DNA of 64,000 nt from Bacillota bacterium (GTDB lineage: Bacteria > Bacillota > Clostridia > Lachnospirales > Lachnospiraceae), in assembly GCA_023414355.1 (NCBI GenBank), contig JAEZOB010000023.1:62001-126000 (forward strand). The letters are read 5' to 3'. Position numbers and translations under genes: made by a program. Position 1 is the stretch's first letter, and each line of letters begins with the position of its first letter. Below the pieces are notes generated by a model, which saw nothing but the letters and a program-made list of their open reading frames with translations, made no database searches and was not told the origin of the DNA. Positions 52,523 to 61,139 of this stretch are shown here, piece by piece.

Positions 52523-54082
52523 GGGATGCGGCTTATTCGGTCTGGACTTGAATTCCGGGTGGGCCTGGGTACCGAGGAACCAGGGATGACTGGTCAACTC
52601 GATCATCTCAACAATACGGCCGTCAGGTGAGAGGCCGGTGAGCTTGATATCACGCTTCAGAAATTCATTACGATAATAATTATTTACTTCATAACGATGG
52701 CGATGTCTTTCATGGATTACCTTTTCGCCATACAGATGATATGCTTTGCTACTTTCATCCAGTACACAGGGATAGGAGCCAAGCCGTAAGGTTCCGCCGA
52801 TATCTTCGATACCATCCTGCTCCGGCATCAGATGGATGATCGGATGGGTGGTGGAAGGATCAAGCTCAGCGCTGTGTGCGTCTTCAAAGCCAATTACATT
52901 TCTAGCGTATTCTACAAGTGCCAGCTGCATGCCGAGACACAGTCCCAGGAAGGGGATGTTGTTCTCTCTCGCATAACGGATGGCATTTATTTTGCCTTCA
53001 ATACCGCGATCACCAAAGCCGCCGGGAACGACTATTCCGCTGACATCTCCGAGTAATTCAGCAACATTCTCCTTCGTTACATCTTCAGAAAGAATCCATT
53101 TGATATTAATAGAGGAATGATTTGCTACAGCGCCATGCTTCAGGGATTCAGCTACGCTGAGATAGGCATCATGAAGCTGAGTGTACTTACCGACGAGTGC
53201 AACTGTGACTTCTTCTTTCGGATTCTTAAGAGAGTTCACCATCTCTTCCCAGTCAGCGAGATCAGGCTTCGGACAGGGCAGATTAAGGCAGGAAAGAGTC
53301 ACATCGGCAAGATGCTCCTGCTCCAGAGCGAGAGGGGCTTCATATAAATATTCTACATCCAGATTCTGTAGTACATTCGTGCTGGGAACATTACAGAAGA
53401 GAGCGATCTTATCCTTAATCCCATTCTCCAGAGGCTGCTCTGTTCTGCATACGATGATGTCCGGACGGATGCCCATTCCCTGTAGCTCTTTTACACTGGC
53501 CTGGGTAGGTTTGGTCTTCATTTCTCCGGAAGCTTTGAGATATGGAATCAGAGTGACATGAATTAACGCTACATTGTGATCGCCGATATCCTGACGGAAT
53601 TGGCGGATTGCCTCAAGAAATGGCTGACTTTCGATATCACCGACAGTACCTCCCACCTCTATGATGGCGATATGAGTATCATTGCTTTGATCATTTCTAT
53701 AGAAACGACTCTTTATCTCGTTCGTGATATGCGGGATCACCTGTACGGTACCTCCACCGAAATCTCCGCGTCTTTCTTTGGATAATACGGACCAGTAGAT
53801 CTTGCCGGTGGTTACATTGGACATCTTATTCAGGCTCTCATCGATGAATCTTTCATAATGCCCTAAATCCAAATCTGTCTCGGCACCGTCATCCGTTACA
53901 AAAACCTCACCATGTTGGATGGGGTTCATAGTGCCGGGATCGATGTTGATATATGGATCAAATTTCTGCATAGTCACGTGGTAGCCTCGTGCCTTTAAGA
54001 GACGTCCGAGAGAAGCAGCAGTAATTCCCTTGCCCAGACCTGATACCACACCTCCGGTTACAAATACATATTTCGTAGCCAT
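52463..54082 (-). CDS. pyrG: CTP synthase
   Basis: A 539-residue enzyme converting UTP plus glutamine to CTP. The synthetase motif VTGGVVSGLGKGITAASLG opens it, and the glutaminase triad Cys lies in GLCLGMQLALVEYARN (about 381). ATG 54082 is 11 bases from GGAGG (54095-54099); a longer frame to 54127 is repeat sequence. The 340-base leader carries a promoter and an attenuator-like structure. Convergent with the LspA-like gene, with 60 bases of overlap at the ends. Confidence 0.95.
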   Translation of the reverse strand: MATKYVFVTGGVVSGLGKGITAASLGRLLKARGYHVTMQKFDPYINIDPGTMNPIQHGEVFVTDDGAETDLDLGHYERFIDESLNKMSNVTTGKIYWSVLSKERRGDFGGGTVQVIPHITNEIKSRFYRNDQSNDTHIAIIEVGGTVGDIESQPFLEAIRQFRQDIGDHNVALIHVTLIPYLKASGEMKTKPTQASVKELQGMGIRPDIIVCRTEQPLENGIKDKIALFCNVPSTNVLQNLDVEYLYEAPLALEQEHLADVTLSCLNLPCPKPDLADWEEMVNSLKNPKEEVTVALVGKYTQLHDAYLSVAESLKHGAVANHSSINIKWILSEDVTKENVAELLGDVSGIVVPGGFGDRGIEGKINAIRYARENNIPFLGLCLGMQLALVEYARNVIGFEDAHSAELDPSTTHPIIHLMPEQDGIEDIGGTLRLGSYPCVLDESSKAYHLYGEKVIHERHRHRYEVNNYYRNEFLKRDIKLTGLSPDGRIVEMIELTSHPWFLGTQAHPEFKSRPNKPHPLFRGFVGAALAFRREKGRY

Positions 54083-54094
54083 ACGTATATAATC

Positions 54095-54211
54095 CTCCAT
54101 TTCTTTTTTGGAGGATTTCACCTCCATTCTTTTTGGAGGATTTCACCTCCATTCTTTTTTGGAGGATTTCACCTCCATTCTTTTTCGGAGGATACTCCTC
54201 CACATTCTTTT
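54095..54211. repeat. 25-26-bp tandem array before pyrG
   Basis: Units near GAATGGAGGTGAAATCCTCC plus A-run on the minus strand, starting at 54110, 54135, 54161 and 54187 with a half unit next to pyrG. Each copy contains a GGAGG and its complement CCTCC six bases apart, so the array provides repeated ribosome-site-like and anti-ribosome-site sequences just before the pyrG start. Confidence 0.8.
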
Positions 54212-54296
54212 CCTATAAAGTTTCCGGGAGATATCTCCACCCTTGGAGAACTCCGTTTAAGTACTATTGTTTCTGTTATTTGCAGTTTTTAGCAAT

Positions 54297-54386
54297 AAAA
54301 AAAGCCATCAAACCCCAACTGAACGAGGTTTAAGGCAAAAATGGGTGAAAATAGCCAGACGATCCTTAATGGTGGACCTTAAACCA
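54297..54386 (-). promoter_or_regulatory. candidate attenuator in the pyrG leader
   Basis: Read on the minus strand, GCC..AAACC and GGTTT..GGC form a terminator stem followed by seven T (54297-54303). The arm CCTTAAACC (complement of 54327-54335) can pair instead with an upstream GGTTTAAGG (54377-54385), which would prevent the terminator. Mutually exclusive pairing is the hallmark of attenuation. No PyrR box was recognised. Confidence 0.6.
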
Positions 54387-54427
54387 TTTCCGGCTCCTTT
54401 GCTGGTATGATGAACAATTTTTGCTAT

Positions 54428-54456
54428 AGTATACTATAACTTTGGTAGAAAGTCAA
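54428..54456 (-). promoter_or_regulatory. sigma-A promoter of pyrG
   Basis: On the minus strand TTGACT (54456-54451), 17-base spacer, TATACT (54433-54428). Confidence 0.7.
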
Positions 54457-54694
54457 TTAAAATAGATTGAAATAGATCCCTTCTTCCGAAATAAAGCTTG
54501 CTTTTTCTATAAAAAAAAGTTATGTTTAGGTTGTACACAATTTAATCACAGAATTTTAAGAACATTTTAATTGATTTATGGTTAGACTATAGCTATAATG
54601 GTCTATACAGCTCATATTACCAGAAATAGGGGCTGTAAGATTGCAGGTTTTTTACTTAATATAGTTGAAAATGTTCTGTGAATAGGAGGATTTC

Positions 54695-56596
54695 ATGGAT
54701 AATAAAAATAAAAATAACTCGCCGAACAGGATGGTCATCATCATTACTCTGGTATCGACCCTGATCATTCTGTACATGTTTTGGACGCTGGCGGCGCAGA
54801 TTAAGGAAGGTAACCGGGAGGAGATCACGTACAGCCAGTTTCTTCAGATGCTTGATGACGGTAAGGTTGACTCGGTTACTGCAAAGAATAATAATACGTT
54901 AGAGATCACACCGAAGGATAAGGGAAGTGGTCCCCTGGCAACAACCTATTATACCGGTTATTTCACGGATTTTGAACTGGTAAACCGCCTGAAGGAAGCA
55001 AATGTAAAGTTCGACCAGCAGATCGTGGATACCCGCGGCTCTCTGGTGAACACTATTCTTTCTTATGTTATACCATTTATTTTGATTTATGTAGTGATGT
55101 GGTTTTTATTCCGCTCTATCTCCAAGAACAGTGGAGGTATGATGGGCGTCGGTAAGAGTAATGCCAAGGTTTATGTGGAGAAGTCAACCGGTGTCACCTT
55201 CCGGGATGTGGCAGGGCAGGAGGAAGCGAAGGAATCCTTGACGGAAATCGTAGATTTCCTGCATAACCCTGCGAAGTATACCCGAATCGGTGCAAAGCTA
55301 CCTAAGGGTGCTTTGCTGGTCGGACCTCCCGGAACAGGTAAGACTCTGCTTGCCAAGGCAGTAGCCGGTGAGGCAAAGGTTCCGTTCTTCTCTCTGTCAG
55401 GTTCTGACTTTGTAGAGATGTTTGTCGGTGTCGGTGCCTCCAGAGTAAGAGACTTATTCAAGCAGGCGCAGCAGTCAGCTCCCTGTATCATTTTCATCGA
55501 TGAGATTGATGCCATTGGTAAGAGCCGTGATTCTCACTACGGCGGTGGCAATGACGAACGTGAGCAGACACTGAATCAGCTGCTTGCCAATATGGACGGT
55601 TTTGATTCCTCGAAGGGTCTTGTTATCCTGGGAGCGACCAACCGGCCTGAGGTTCTGGATAAGGCACTCCTTCGTCCGGGACGTTTTGACAGACGTATCA
55701 TCGTAGATAAGCCTGACCTCAAGGGAAGAGTCGATATCCTGAAGGTTCATGCCAAGAATGTGCTTATGCATGATTCCGTTGATTTGGAGGCAATTGCCAG
55801 GGCAACCTCCGGTGCTGTAGGATCTGATCTTGCCAATATGATCAATGAAGCAGCAATCCTTGCGGTAAAGCAGGGAAGAACAGTGGTAATGCAGGAAGAT
55901 TTGTTTGAATCGGTAGAAGTGGTTATAGCCGGAAAAGAGAAGAAGGATCGTATCCTCAGCAAGGAAGAGAAGCGGATTGTTGCTTATCACGAGGTCGGTC
56001 ATGCGCTTGTCACAGCACTGGAGAAGCATGCAGAGCCGGTTCAGAAGATCACAATCGTTCCGAGAACGATGGGATCCTTAGGATATGTCATGCAGGTGCC
56101 TGAGGAAGAGAAGTATCTGATGAGTAAGGAAGAAATTCTGACCCGTATCGTTACGCTCTATGGCGGACGTGCAGCAGAGAAGCTTGTCTTTGACTCCATC
56201 ACCACCGGAGCTTCCAATGATATCGAGAAAGCTACCCAGCTTGCCAGATCCATGGTTACTCAATACGGTATGTCCGAAAAATTTGGATTGATGGGACTGG
56301 AGTCAGTTGAGAACAGGTATCTTGACGGCAGAGCGGTGCTCAATTGCGGTGAAGAAACTGCAGGAGAGATTGATAAGGAAGTAATGCAGATTCTGAAGAA
56401 ATGCTATGACAGAGCGGAAGAGCTGCTGGCAGGCAGCAGAGAGGTTCTCGATAAGATCGCAGAATTCCTGATTGGCAAAGAGACGATCACCGGCGAGGAA
56501 TTCATGAAGATATACAATGAGGTCAAGGGTATTACTGAGGAACCTAAGTCGGACGATCCGGCTACAGGATCACCCATGATACCGGAACAGGCATAA
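54695..56596 (+). CDS. ftsH: ATP-dependent membrane metalloprotease FtsH
   Basis: A 633-residue membrane protease. Two N-terminal spans (about 12-32 and 106-128) flank a short outside domain, then an AAA module with GPPGTGKT (about 210) and FIDEIDAIG, arginine-rich second region RPGRFDRRI, and the zinc-binding HEVGH (about 432-436). It degrades membrane and unstable proteins. GGAGG precedes ATG 54695; oriented away from pyrG. It is followed by a structured repeat element. Confidence 0.95.
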   Translation: MDNKNKNNSPNRMVIIITLVSTLIILYMFWTLAAQIKEGNREEITYSQFLQMLDDGKVDSVTAKNNNTLEITPKDKGSGPLATTYYTGYFTDFELVNRLKEANVKFDQQIVDTRGSLVNTILSYVIPFILIYVVMWFLFRSISKNSGGMMGVGKSNAKVYVEKSTGVTFRDVAGQEEAKESLTEIVDFLHNPAKYTRIGAKLPKGALLVGPPGTGKTLLAKAVAGEAKVPFFSLSGSDFVEMFVGVGASRVRDLFKQAQQSAPCIIFIDEIDAIGKSRDSHYGGGNDEREQTLNQLLANMDGFDSSKGLVILGATNRPEVLDKALLRPGRFDRRIIVDKPDLKGRVDILKVHAKNVLMHDSVDLEAIARATSGAVGSDLANMINEAAILAVKQGRTVVMQEDLFESVEVVIAGKEKKDRILSKEEKRIVAYHEVGHALVTALEKHAEPVQKITIVPRTMGSLGYVMQVPEEEKYLMSKEEILTRIVTLYGGRAAEKLVFDSITTGASNDIEKATQLARSMVTQYGMSEKFGLMGLESVENRYLDGRAVLNCGEETAGEIDKEVMQILKKCYDRAEELLAGSREVLDKIAEFLIGKETITGEEFMKIYNEVKGITEEPKSDDPATGSPMIPEQA

Positions 56597-56630
56597 AAAG
56601 AGTCTGATGTATAATAGTAATTGAATAGAT

Positions 56631-56937
56631 GGGCTGTTGCATAACACACGTTGGCAGCTAAGCTCAGAACAATAGGCATCCCTCACACAGGTTCCCGGAC
56701 ACCTAACTGTTTTGTAAGCCATGATCGAACAGGTTTTTTGCTCTTGTCTTACAAAATCAGCTAGTTGTCCGTCAAACAGTGCATGTGCGCGAAGGCAAAG
56801 TGAGCATATACAAGCTTGCTTGTAAATATGCGAACGCGCACGCGAACCTGTTTGCTCGTTATGTGAGCAAATCAGGTACGGGATGCCTATTATCCTGACC
56901 TCAGCAGCCAACATGCGTCATACAACAGCCCCTTTTT
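56631..56937. repeat. long structured repeat element, family C, copy 1
   Basis: A 300-bp element folding as nested stems: GGGCTGTTG (56631) with CAACAGCCC (56931); TTGGCAGCT with AGCAGCCAA; AATAGGCATCCC (56671-56682) with GGGATGCCTATT (56880-56891); then three internal hairpins, one being GTGCGCG/CGCGCAC, GCATAT/ATATGC and ACAAGC/GCTTGT. A T tract follows the outer arm. Copy 2 is at 60656-60900; the 84-base core 56767-56850 is 79/84 identical to 60768-60851. Convergent gap between ftsH and the racemase gene; no credible ORF. Confidence 0.8.
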
Positions 56938-56966
56938 ACGTTTACACTATTACAACAGATTCTTTT

Positions 56967-57659
56967 TTAGTCCTGAAGGGCGTACAGGGCTGCTTTGGTG
57001 GTATGGATGAAGGTGGTATCAAACAGGGGAATGTTCGTATCTGCCTGTCCTACCAGCAGTCCTATTTCAGTACAACCCAGAATAATCCCTTCGGCACCCT
57101 GCCAGGCTAGCTCATCGATGATTCTTAGATATTCCCTTCTGGAAGCCTCGGAAATGATGCCCAGACATAGCTCCTGGTATATGATGCTGTTAATGATCTC
57201 AATATCACTTTCCTTGGGAATCAATACTTCAATCCCCTGATTCACAAGGATATCCTTATAAAAGGCTTGCTGCATCGTGTATTTCGTACCAAGCAGAGCC
57301 ACCCGGTGAATCTCCTCCTGCTTCAGGACCTCAGCAGTAGCCTCAGCAATATGAAGGATCGGTATGGAGATTCTTCGTTGTATGATATCTACAACCTTAT
57401 GCATGGTATTGGTGCAGATCACGATGAAATCAGCGCCGGCCTTTTCGAGGCTGATTGCCGCCTCGGCGAGCAGCTCGCCGCTCTTTTCCCATTCTCCATT
57501 TGCTTGCAGGGCTTCAATCTCATGAAAATCAACACTGAATAAGATACATTTTGCAGAGTGGAAGCCTCCCAATTCTTTTTTAATTACTTCATTTACATTT
57601 TTATAATAGGTAACGGTGCTTTCCCAGCTCATACCGCCTAAGAGACCAATGGTCTTCAT
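56967..57659 (-). CDS. aspartate/glutamate racemase family protein
   Basis: A 230-residue enzyme of the Asp/Glu racemase superfamily with two catalytic cysteines in ICTNTMHKV (about 83) and LGCTEIGLL (about 194), and the N-terminal IGLLGGMSWESTVTYY signature of aspartate racemase-like proteins. ATG 57659 follows GGAGGTAAAG. Cytosolic; supplies D-aspartate or similar. Solitary gene. Confidence 0.8.
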   Translation of the reverse strand: MKTIGLLGGMSWESTVTYYKNVNEVIKKELGGFHSAKCILFSVDFHEIEALQANGEWEKSGELLAEAAISLEKAGADFIVICTNTMHKVVDIIQRRISIPILHIAEATAEVLKQEEIHRVALLGTKYTMQQAFYKDILVNQGIEVLIPKESDIEIINSIIYQELCLGIISEASRREYLRIIDELAWQGAEGIILGCTEIGLLVGQADTNIPLFDTTFIHTTKAALYALQD

Positions 57660-58018
57660 CTTTACCTCCATTCCGCCGCCATATGGCGGCACAAACAAAC
57701 AAAAGTGAAAGTGATTTTTCTTTCACTTTTCCCCACATTCTTCAGATTATGTATCAATTTGAATGTAAGGATACCATCCGGATTTGTAGCTATTTTATGG
57801 ATCATATCCTAATCATAGTTCTATTTCTATAAATATATCAGAATATGGAATTTAATTAAAGAGAAATTTATGCTAGAATATGGAAGGAAGATAAATAAGC
57901 GATCTGAAGGTACGAAATCTCGACGGTACATTTAAGATATTTGTAAGATTTATATAAAAGAAATTGAAAGGTATGTTTTCTATAATCTGGATAGGTGCTC
58001 GGGAAAGGATAAGGAACC
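57660..58018 (+). other. gap with candidate response-regulator sites
   Basis: TAAGAT (57933-57938) and TAAGAT (57944-57949) are direct repeats 11 bases apart, the helical spacing of OmpR-type binding, upstream of TATAAT (57981-57986). No gene seen. Confidence 0.45.
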
Positions 58019-58720
58019 ATGGATAAGATAAGTATTCTCGTCGTGGATGATGACAGAGAAATCGTGAAGGGTATTGAGAAGCTGTTGATGATGGAGGGCT
58101 ATGATGTAAAAAAAGCTTATAACGGACTGGAAGCGATGGAACTCTTAAGTTTGAATCAGATCCACTTGATTCTGCTGGATATTATGATGCCAAAGCTGGA
58201 CGGACTCTCAGCAACGATGAAGATCAGGGAGAAGAGGAATATTCCGATTATTCTTTTATCTGCCAAATCGGAGGACAGTGATAAGATCTTGGGATTAACC
58301 ATGGGGGCGGATGATTATATTACAAAACCTTATCATCCTCAGGAGCTTTTGGCGAGAGTAAAGAGTCAGTTGAGACGCTATCTGCAGCTGGGAGCTGCCG
58401 GATTTTCCGTTGGAGCCGAAGATATCGTCATTGGTGGTCTTACGCTCAATAAGTCCTCAAAGCAGCTGTATGTGGATGGCGAGCCGGTACGTCTGACCCT
58501 GACAGAATATAAGATCATGGAAATGATGATGCTGAATGCAGGAAGAGTGTTCTCGGCGGAAGAAATCTATGAGAGGGTATGGAATGAGCCGGCTTATACG
58601 GTTGAGAATACAGTCATGGTACATATCAGACGCATCCGCGAGAAAATAGAGTATAACCCGAGAGAACCAAAATACTTAAAGGTGGTGTGGGGAATTGGAT
58701 ACAAAATTGAAAAGTTCTAG
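58019..58720 (+). CDS. OmpR/VanR-type response regulator
   Basis: A 233-residue regulator. The receiver domain has the acidic pocket DDD (10-12), phospho-accepting Asp54 (LLDIMMPKLDG) and K103-type lysine; the C-terminal winged helix is of the OmpR type (TLTEYKIMEMMM ... VWNEPAYTVENTVMVHIRRIREK). AAGG precedes ATG 58019. Coupled to the histidine kinase gene by a 26-base overlap. Possible autoregulation from direct repeats upstream. Confidence 0.9.
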   Translation: MDKISILVVDDDREIVKGIEKLLMMEGYDVKKAYNGLEAMELLSLNQIHLILLDIMMPKLDGLSATMKIREKRNIPIILLSAKSEDSDKILGLTMGADDYITKPYHPQELLARVKSQLRRYLQLGAAGFSVGAEDIVIGGLTLNKSSKQLYVDGEPVRLTLTEYKIMEMMMLNAGRVFSAEEIYERVWNEPAYTVENTVMVHIRRIREKIEYNPREPKYLKVVWGIGYKIEKF

Positions 58721-60590
58721 AGGCGGCAGAATACAAGATGTTTTATTTTTACTGGCTGCGTTTTTAATGGGAGGAATGATACTCTTAGCAGTGCAATTAC
58801 TCGGATATAACAGCCATATTGAAAGCTTGTTTACCGACTATCACAAAAGCAGGGAGTTTTATACCGACTATGTCTTTGATGCGTTATACGATACCTCGGA
58901 TATCCCTTACAATTGGAGGCCACTGGAGAATACACAATATCATTATTATGTTGGTGGAGGAACCAGGGAATACTCCGACACAGGGCATAGTGAACGGGAG
59001 TTTTATTCCAGTCAAGATAAGGCATTCTTCTATCTTGAGGACGGTAAATGGAAATCCGGGATCAATTCGTATGATAAGCTGAATGTATATAATTTTTTAA
59101 CGGATAATTACGTGATTTACATAAGCTTTCCGAAGGATTTTCTTGATTCTAAACAAAGGCAGTGGGAGGGGTATCGTGAGAAGCTGCTGCCGAAGGCAAT
59201 CTTATTCCTGATTTTCGGTACCGCAGAAATTATTACGCTAATAAGCTTATGTATCACTGTCCGGAATGAGACATCAGATCCTGTGAGACGGAAAGGGATA
59301 GAGAAGGCATATACAGAGCTTTTACTTCTCCCGTTCGTATTTGGACTGGTAGCTGCTGTGAATGTATTACCATATATTTTCAATAAAGAAATATCTTATG
59401 GATTGATCTTAAATCAATTCGATATCAATTATCTTGAGGTGATATCCTCTGAGAATATTTCTCTGGCAGTAGTTAGCGGAGGTGTCGCGGTATTGTATAC
59501 TGCCGTTCTGCTATGGCTGCTGATGGCTCTCCTGAGAAAATGCAGAACGAAAACCTTCCTGAAGGATAGTATTCTGCTACGGCTGGGAAAGCGCATCATT
59601 AGGCTTTTGGCCGAGCTGCTGCGCTATATCTTCTATCACGATTCCTTTCGTAACGTAACCTTTACGAAAAAGCTTTATTACAGACAATGGATTTTCCTAA
59701 TCATAACCTTGATCAATGCAGCCTTTATCGTAGTCATCATGCCATATCGATTTTGGTGGTTCTCCTTTCCCTTGGCAATCGAGCTGTTCGCTATGATATG
59801 GTACTTCAAGGGTAACAAATGGCTTCTGCAAAATATTAATGAGGAGATCGATAAAAGGATGGAGGAACAGATAAAGTCAGAGCGGATGAAGGTGGCTCTG
59901 GTCACCAATGTATCCCATGATTTAAAGACACCTCTTACCTCCATCATAAGCTTTATCGATCTGCTCTCCAAGGAGGAGGATTTATCAGAAACCTCCAGGG
60001 ACTATGTGAGAATCCTTCAGGAGAAATCCGAACGGCTGAAAAATATTGTGAATGATCTATTTGAGCTTGCGAAAAGTACCAGTGGTGAAGCAGTGGTCGT
60101 ACACGAGAATTTGGATTTGACAAAGCTGATTAGACAGACCCTGGCGGATATGGAGGATGTGATAACAGCCTCCCAGCTTCCGATTAAGCTGATCCTGCCG
60201 GAATATCCGGTGATCATCTATGCTGATGGCAAGAAGCTTTACCGTGTGTTCCAAAATGTGATTGATAATGCGATCAAGTACGCCCTGCGTGGTACCAGAA
60301 TCATCATTGAGATGTCGCTTACAGAGGAACAGGTCGTTGTCTGGATCAAGAATATTGCCGGGTATGAGATGAATTTTACCGAACAGGAGATCCTGCAGCG
60401 CTTCTTCCGAGGAGATCAATCCAGAAGTACCGAAGGAAGTGGTCTTGGCTTATCAATTGCAGAAAGCTTCACTAAGGTCAGTGGAGGAGAATTCTCCATA
60501 GAGATTGACGGGGATATGTTTAAAACCGCGATTAAATTTCCTAGAATCAAGAAAAGTACAGAGCTTACGGAAAGCCCTCCCGCTGAATAA
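58695..60590 (+). CDS. sensor histidine kinase
   Basis: A 631-residue kinase. It has an N-terminal span, an outside region of about 150 residues, several more membrane segments (about 170-360) and a cytosolic HisKA with VTNVSHDLKTPLTSIISFIDLL (His about 407), followed by HATPase motifs (NVIDNAIKY, SGLGLSIAESF). Start TTG 58695 overlaps the regulator gene. The multi-span sensor resembles kinases of antibiotic or envelope stress systems, and the HisKA/HATPase pair is complete. Confidence 0.85.
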   Translation: MDTKLKSSRGGRIQDVLFLLAAFLMGGMILLAVQLLGYNSHIESLFTDYHKSREFYTDYVFDALYDTSDIPYNWRPLENTQYHYYVGGGTREYSDTGHSEREFYSSQDKAFFYLEDGKWKSGINSYDKLNVYNFLTDNYVIYISFPKDFLDSKQRQWEGYREKLLPKAILFLIFGTAEIITLISLCITVRNETSDPVRRKGIEKAYTELLLLPFVFGLVAAVNVLPYIFNKEISYGLILNQFDINYLEVISSENISLAVVSGGVAVLYTAVLLWLLMALLRKCRTKTFLKDSILLRLGKRIIRLLAELLRYIFYHDSFRNVTFTKKLYYRQWIFLIITLINAAFIVVIMPYRFWWFSFPLAIELFAMIWYFKGNKWLLQNINEEIDKRMEEQIKSERMKVALVTNVSHDLKTPLTSIISFIDLLSKEEDLSETSRDYVRILQEKSERLKNIVNDLFELAKSTSGEAVVVHENLDLTKLIRQTLADMEDVITASQLPIKLILPEYPVIIYADGKKLYRVFQNVIDNAIKYALRGTRIIIEMSLTEEQVVVWIKNIAGYEMNFTEQEILQRFFRGDQSRSTEGSGLGLSIAESFTKVSGGEFSIEIDGDMFKTAIKFPRIKKSTELTESPPAE

Positions 60591-60655
60591 ACAGATATGA
60601 TTGCTTAATTCCTATCCCAAATAGTTTGAATATCAAGAGACTATTACTAGAAACG

Positions 60656-60900
60656 AGTAAGGATACAGGAACCCCTTAAACACTGGTCCCCGGACATCCT
60701 GCCATTTATGTAAGCCATAAGCAAACAAATAAATTTGTTTGCTATTGTCTTACATAATCGACAGACCGTCCGGCAAACAGTGCATGTGCGCGAAAGCAAA
60801 GCGAGCATATACAAGCTTGTTTGTAAATATGCGGACGCGCACGCGAACCTGATAGCGAGTTTACGAGCATATCAGGTTCGGGATGCCTGTATCCTTACTC
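60656..60900. repeat. long structured repeat element, family C, copy 2
   Basis: A 245-bp element. The closing stem GAGTAAGGATACAGG (60656-60670) pairs perfectly with 60886-60900; inside are GGAC...TATGTAAG/CTTACATA...GTCC enclosing a perfect AGCAAACAAAT/ATTTGTTTGCT hairpin, the shared core with GTGCGCG/CGCGCAC, and AACCTGAT/ATCAGGTT. No ORF. An 18-bp direct repeat (cttcaatactccctatga, twice at 60983-61018) follows. Confidence 0.8.
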
Positions 60901-61139
60901 TGTTTATCGGTATATTTTATGACAGCCTCTGATTATATTCGTAATGACTTTCCTATTCTTAAGACTTCTGCAATCTCTATTGCTTCAATACTCCCTATGA
61001 CTTCAATACTCCCTATGACTTTTATATGGTTTGTTTCTGCTTCAAAACTATGCTATAATATTCAGGACATAATAAGAGAAATCGGAATAGGTATGTTTCG
61101 AATTATGATAGACAAAGGCAATGAAGAAAGGAACTTTGT
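60901..61139 (+). other. gap before uvrC
   Basis: Contains the two-copy 18-bp direct repeat and a probable ribosome site for uvrC; no gene found. Confidence 0.5.

Noticed and set aside
18964..54211. CRISPR array
   Set aside because: The repeats are contiguous or have no unique spacers, and no cas genes are seen.
54361..54420. T-box-like GGTGGACC sequence on the plus strand upstream of ftsH
   Set aside because: Lacks the AGGGTGGNACCGCG consensus, a specifier domain and a downstream terminator; the bases are better explained by the pyrG leader on the other strand.
56767..56850. Group II intron or HEARO-type RNA as the family C core
   Set aside because: No domain V-like sequence, no reverse transcriptase or IS605 gene nearby; I could not match the core to either.
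60735..60932. 65-residue ORF near uvrC
   Set aside because: Lies inside the structured repeat element, whose changes keep stems rather than codons.
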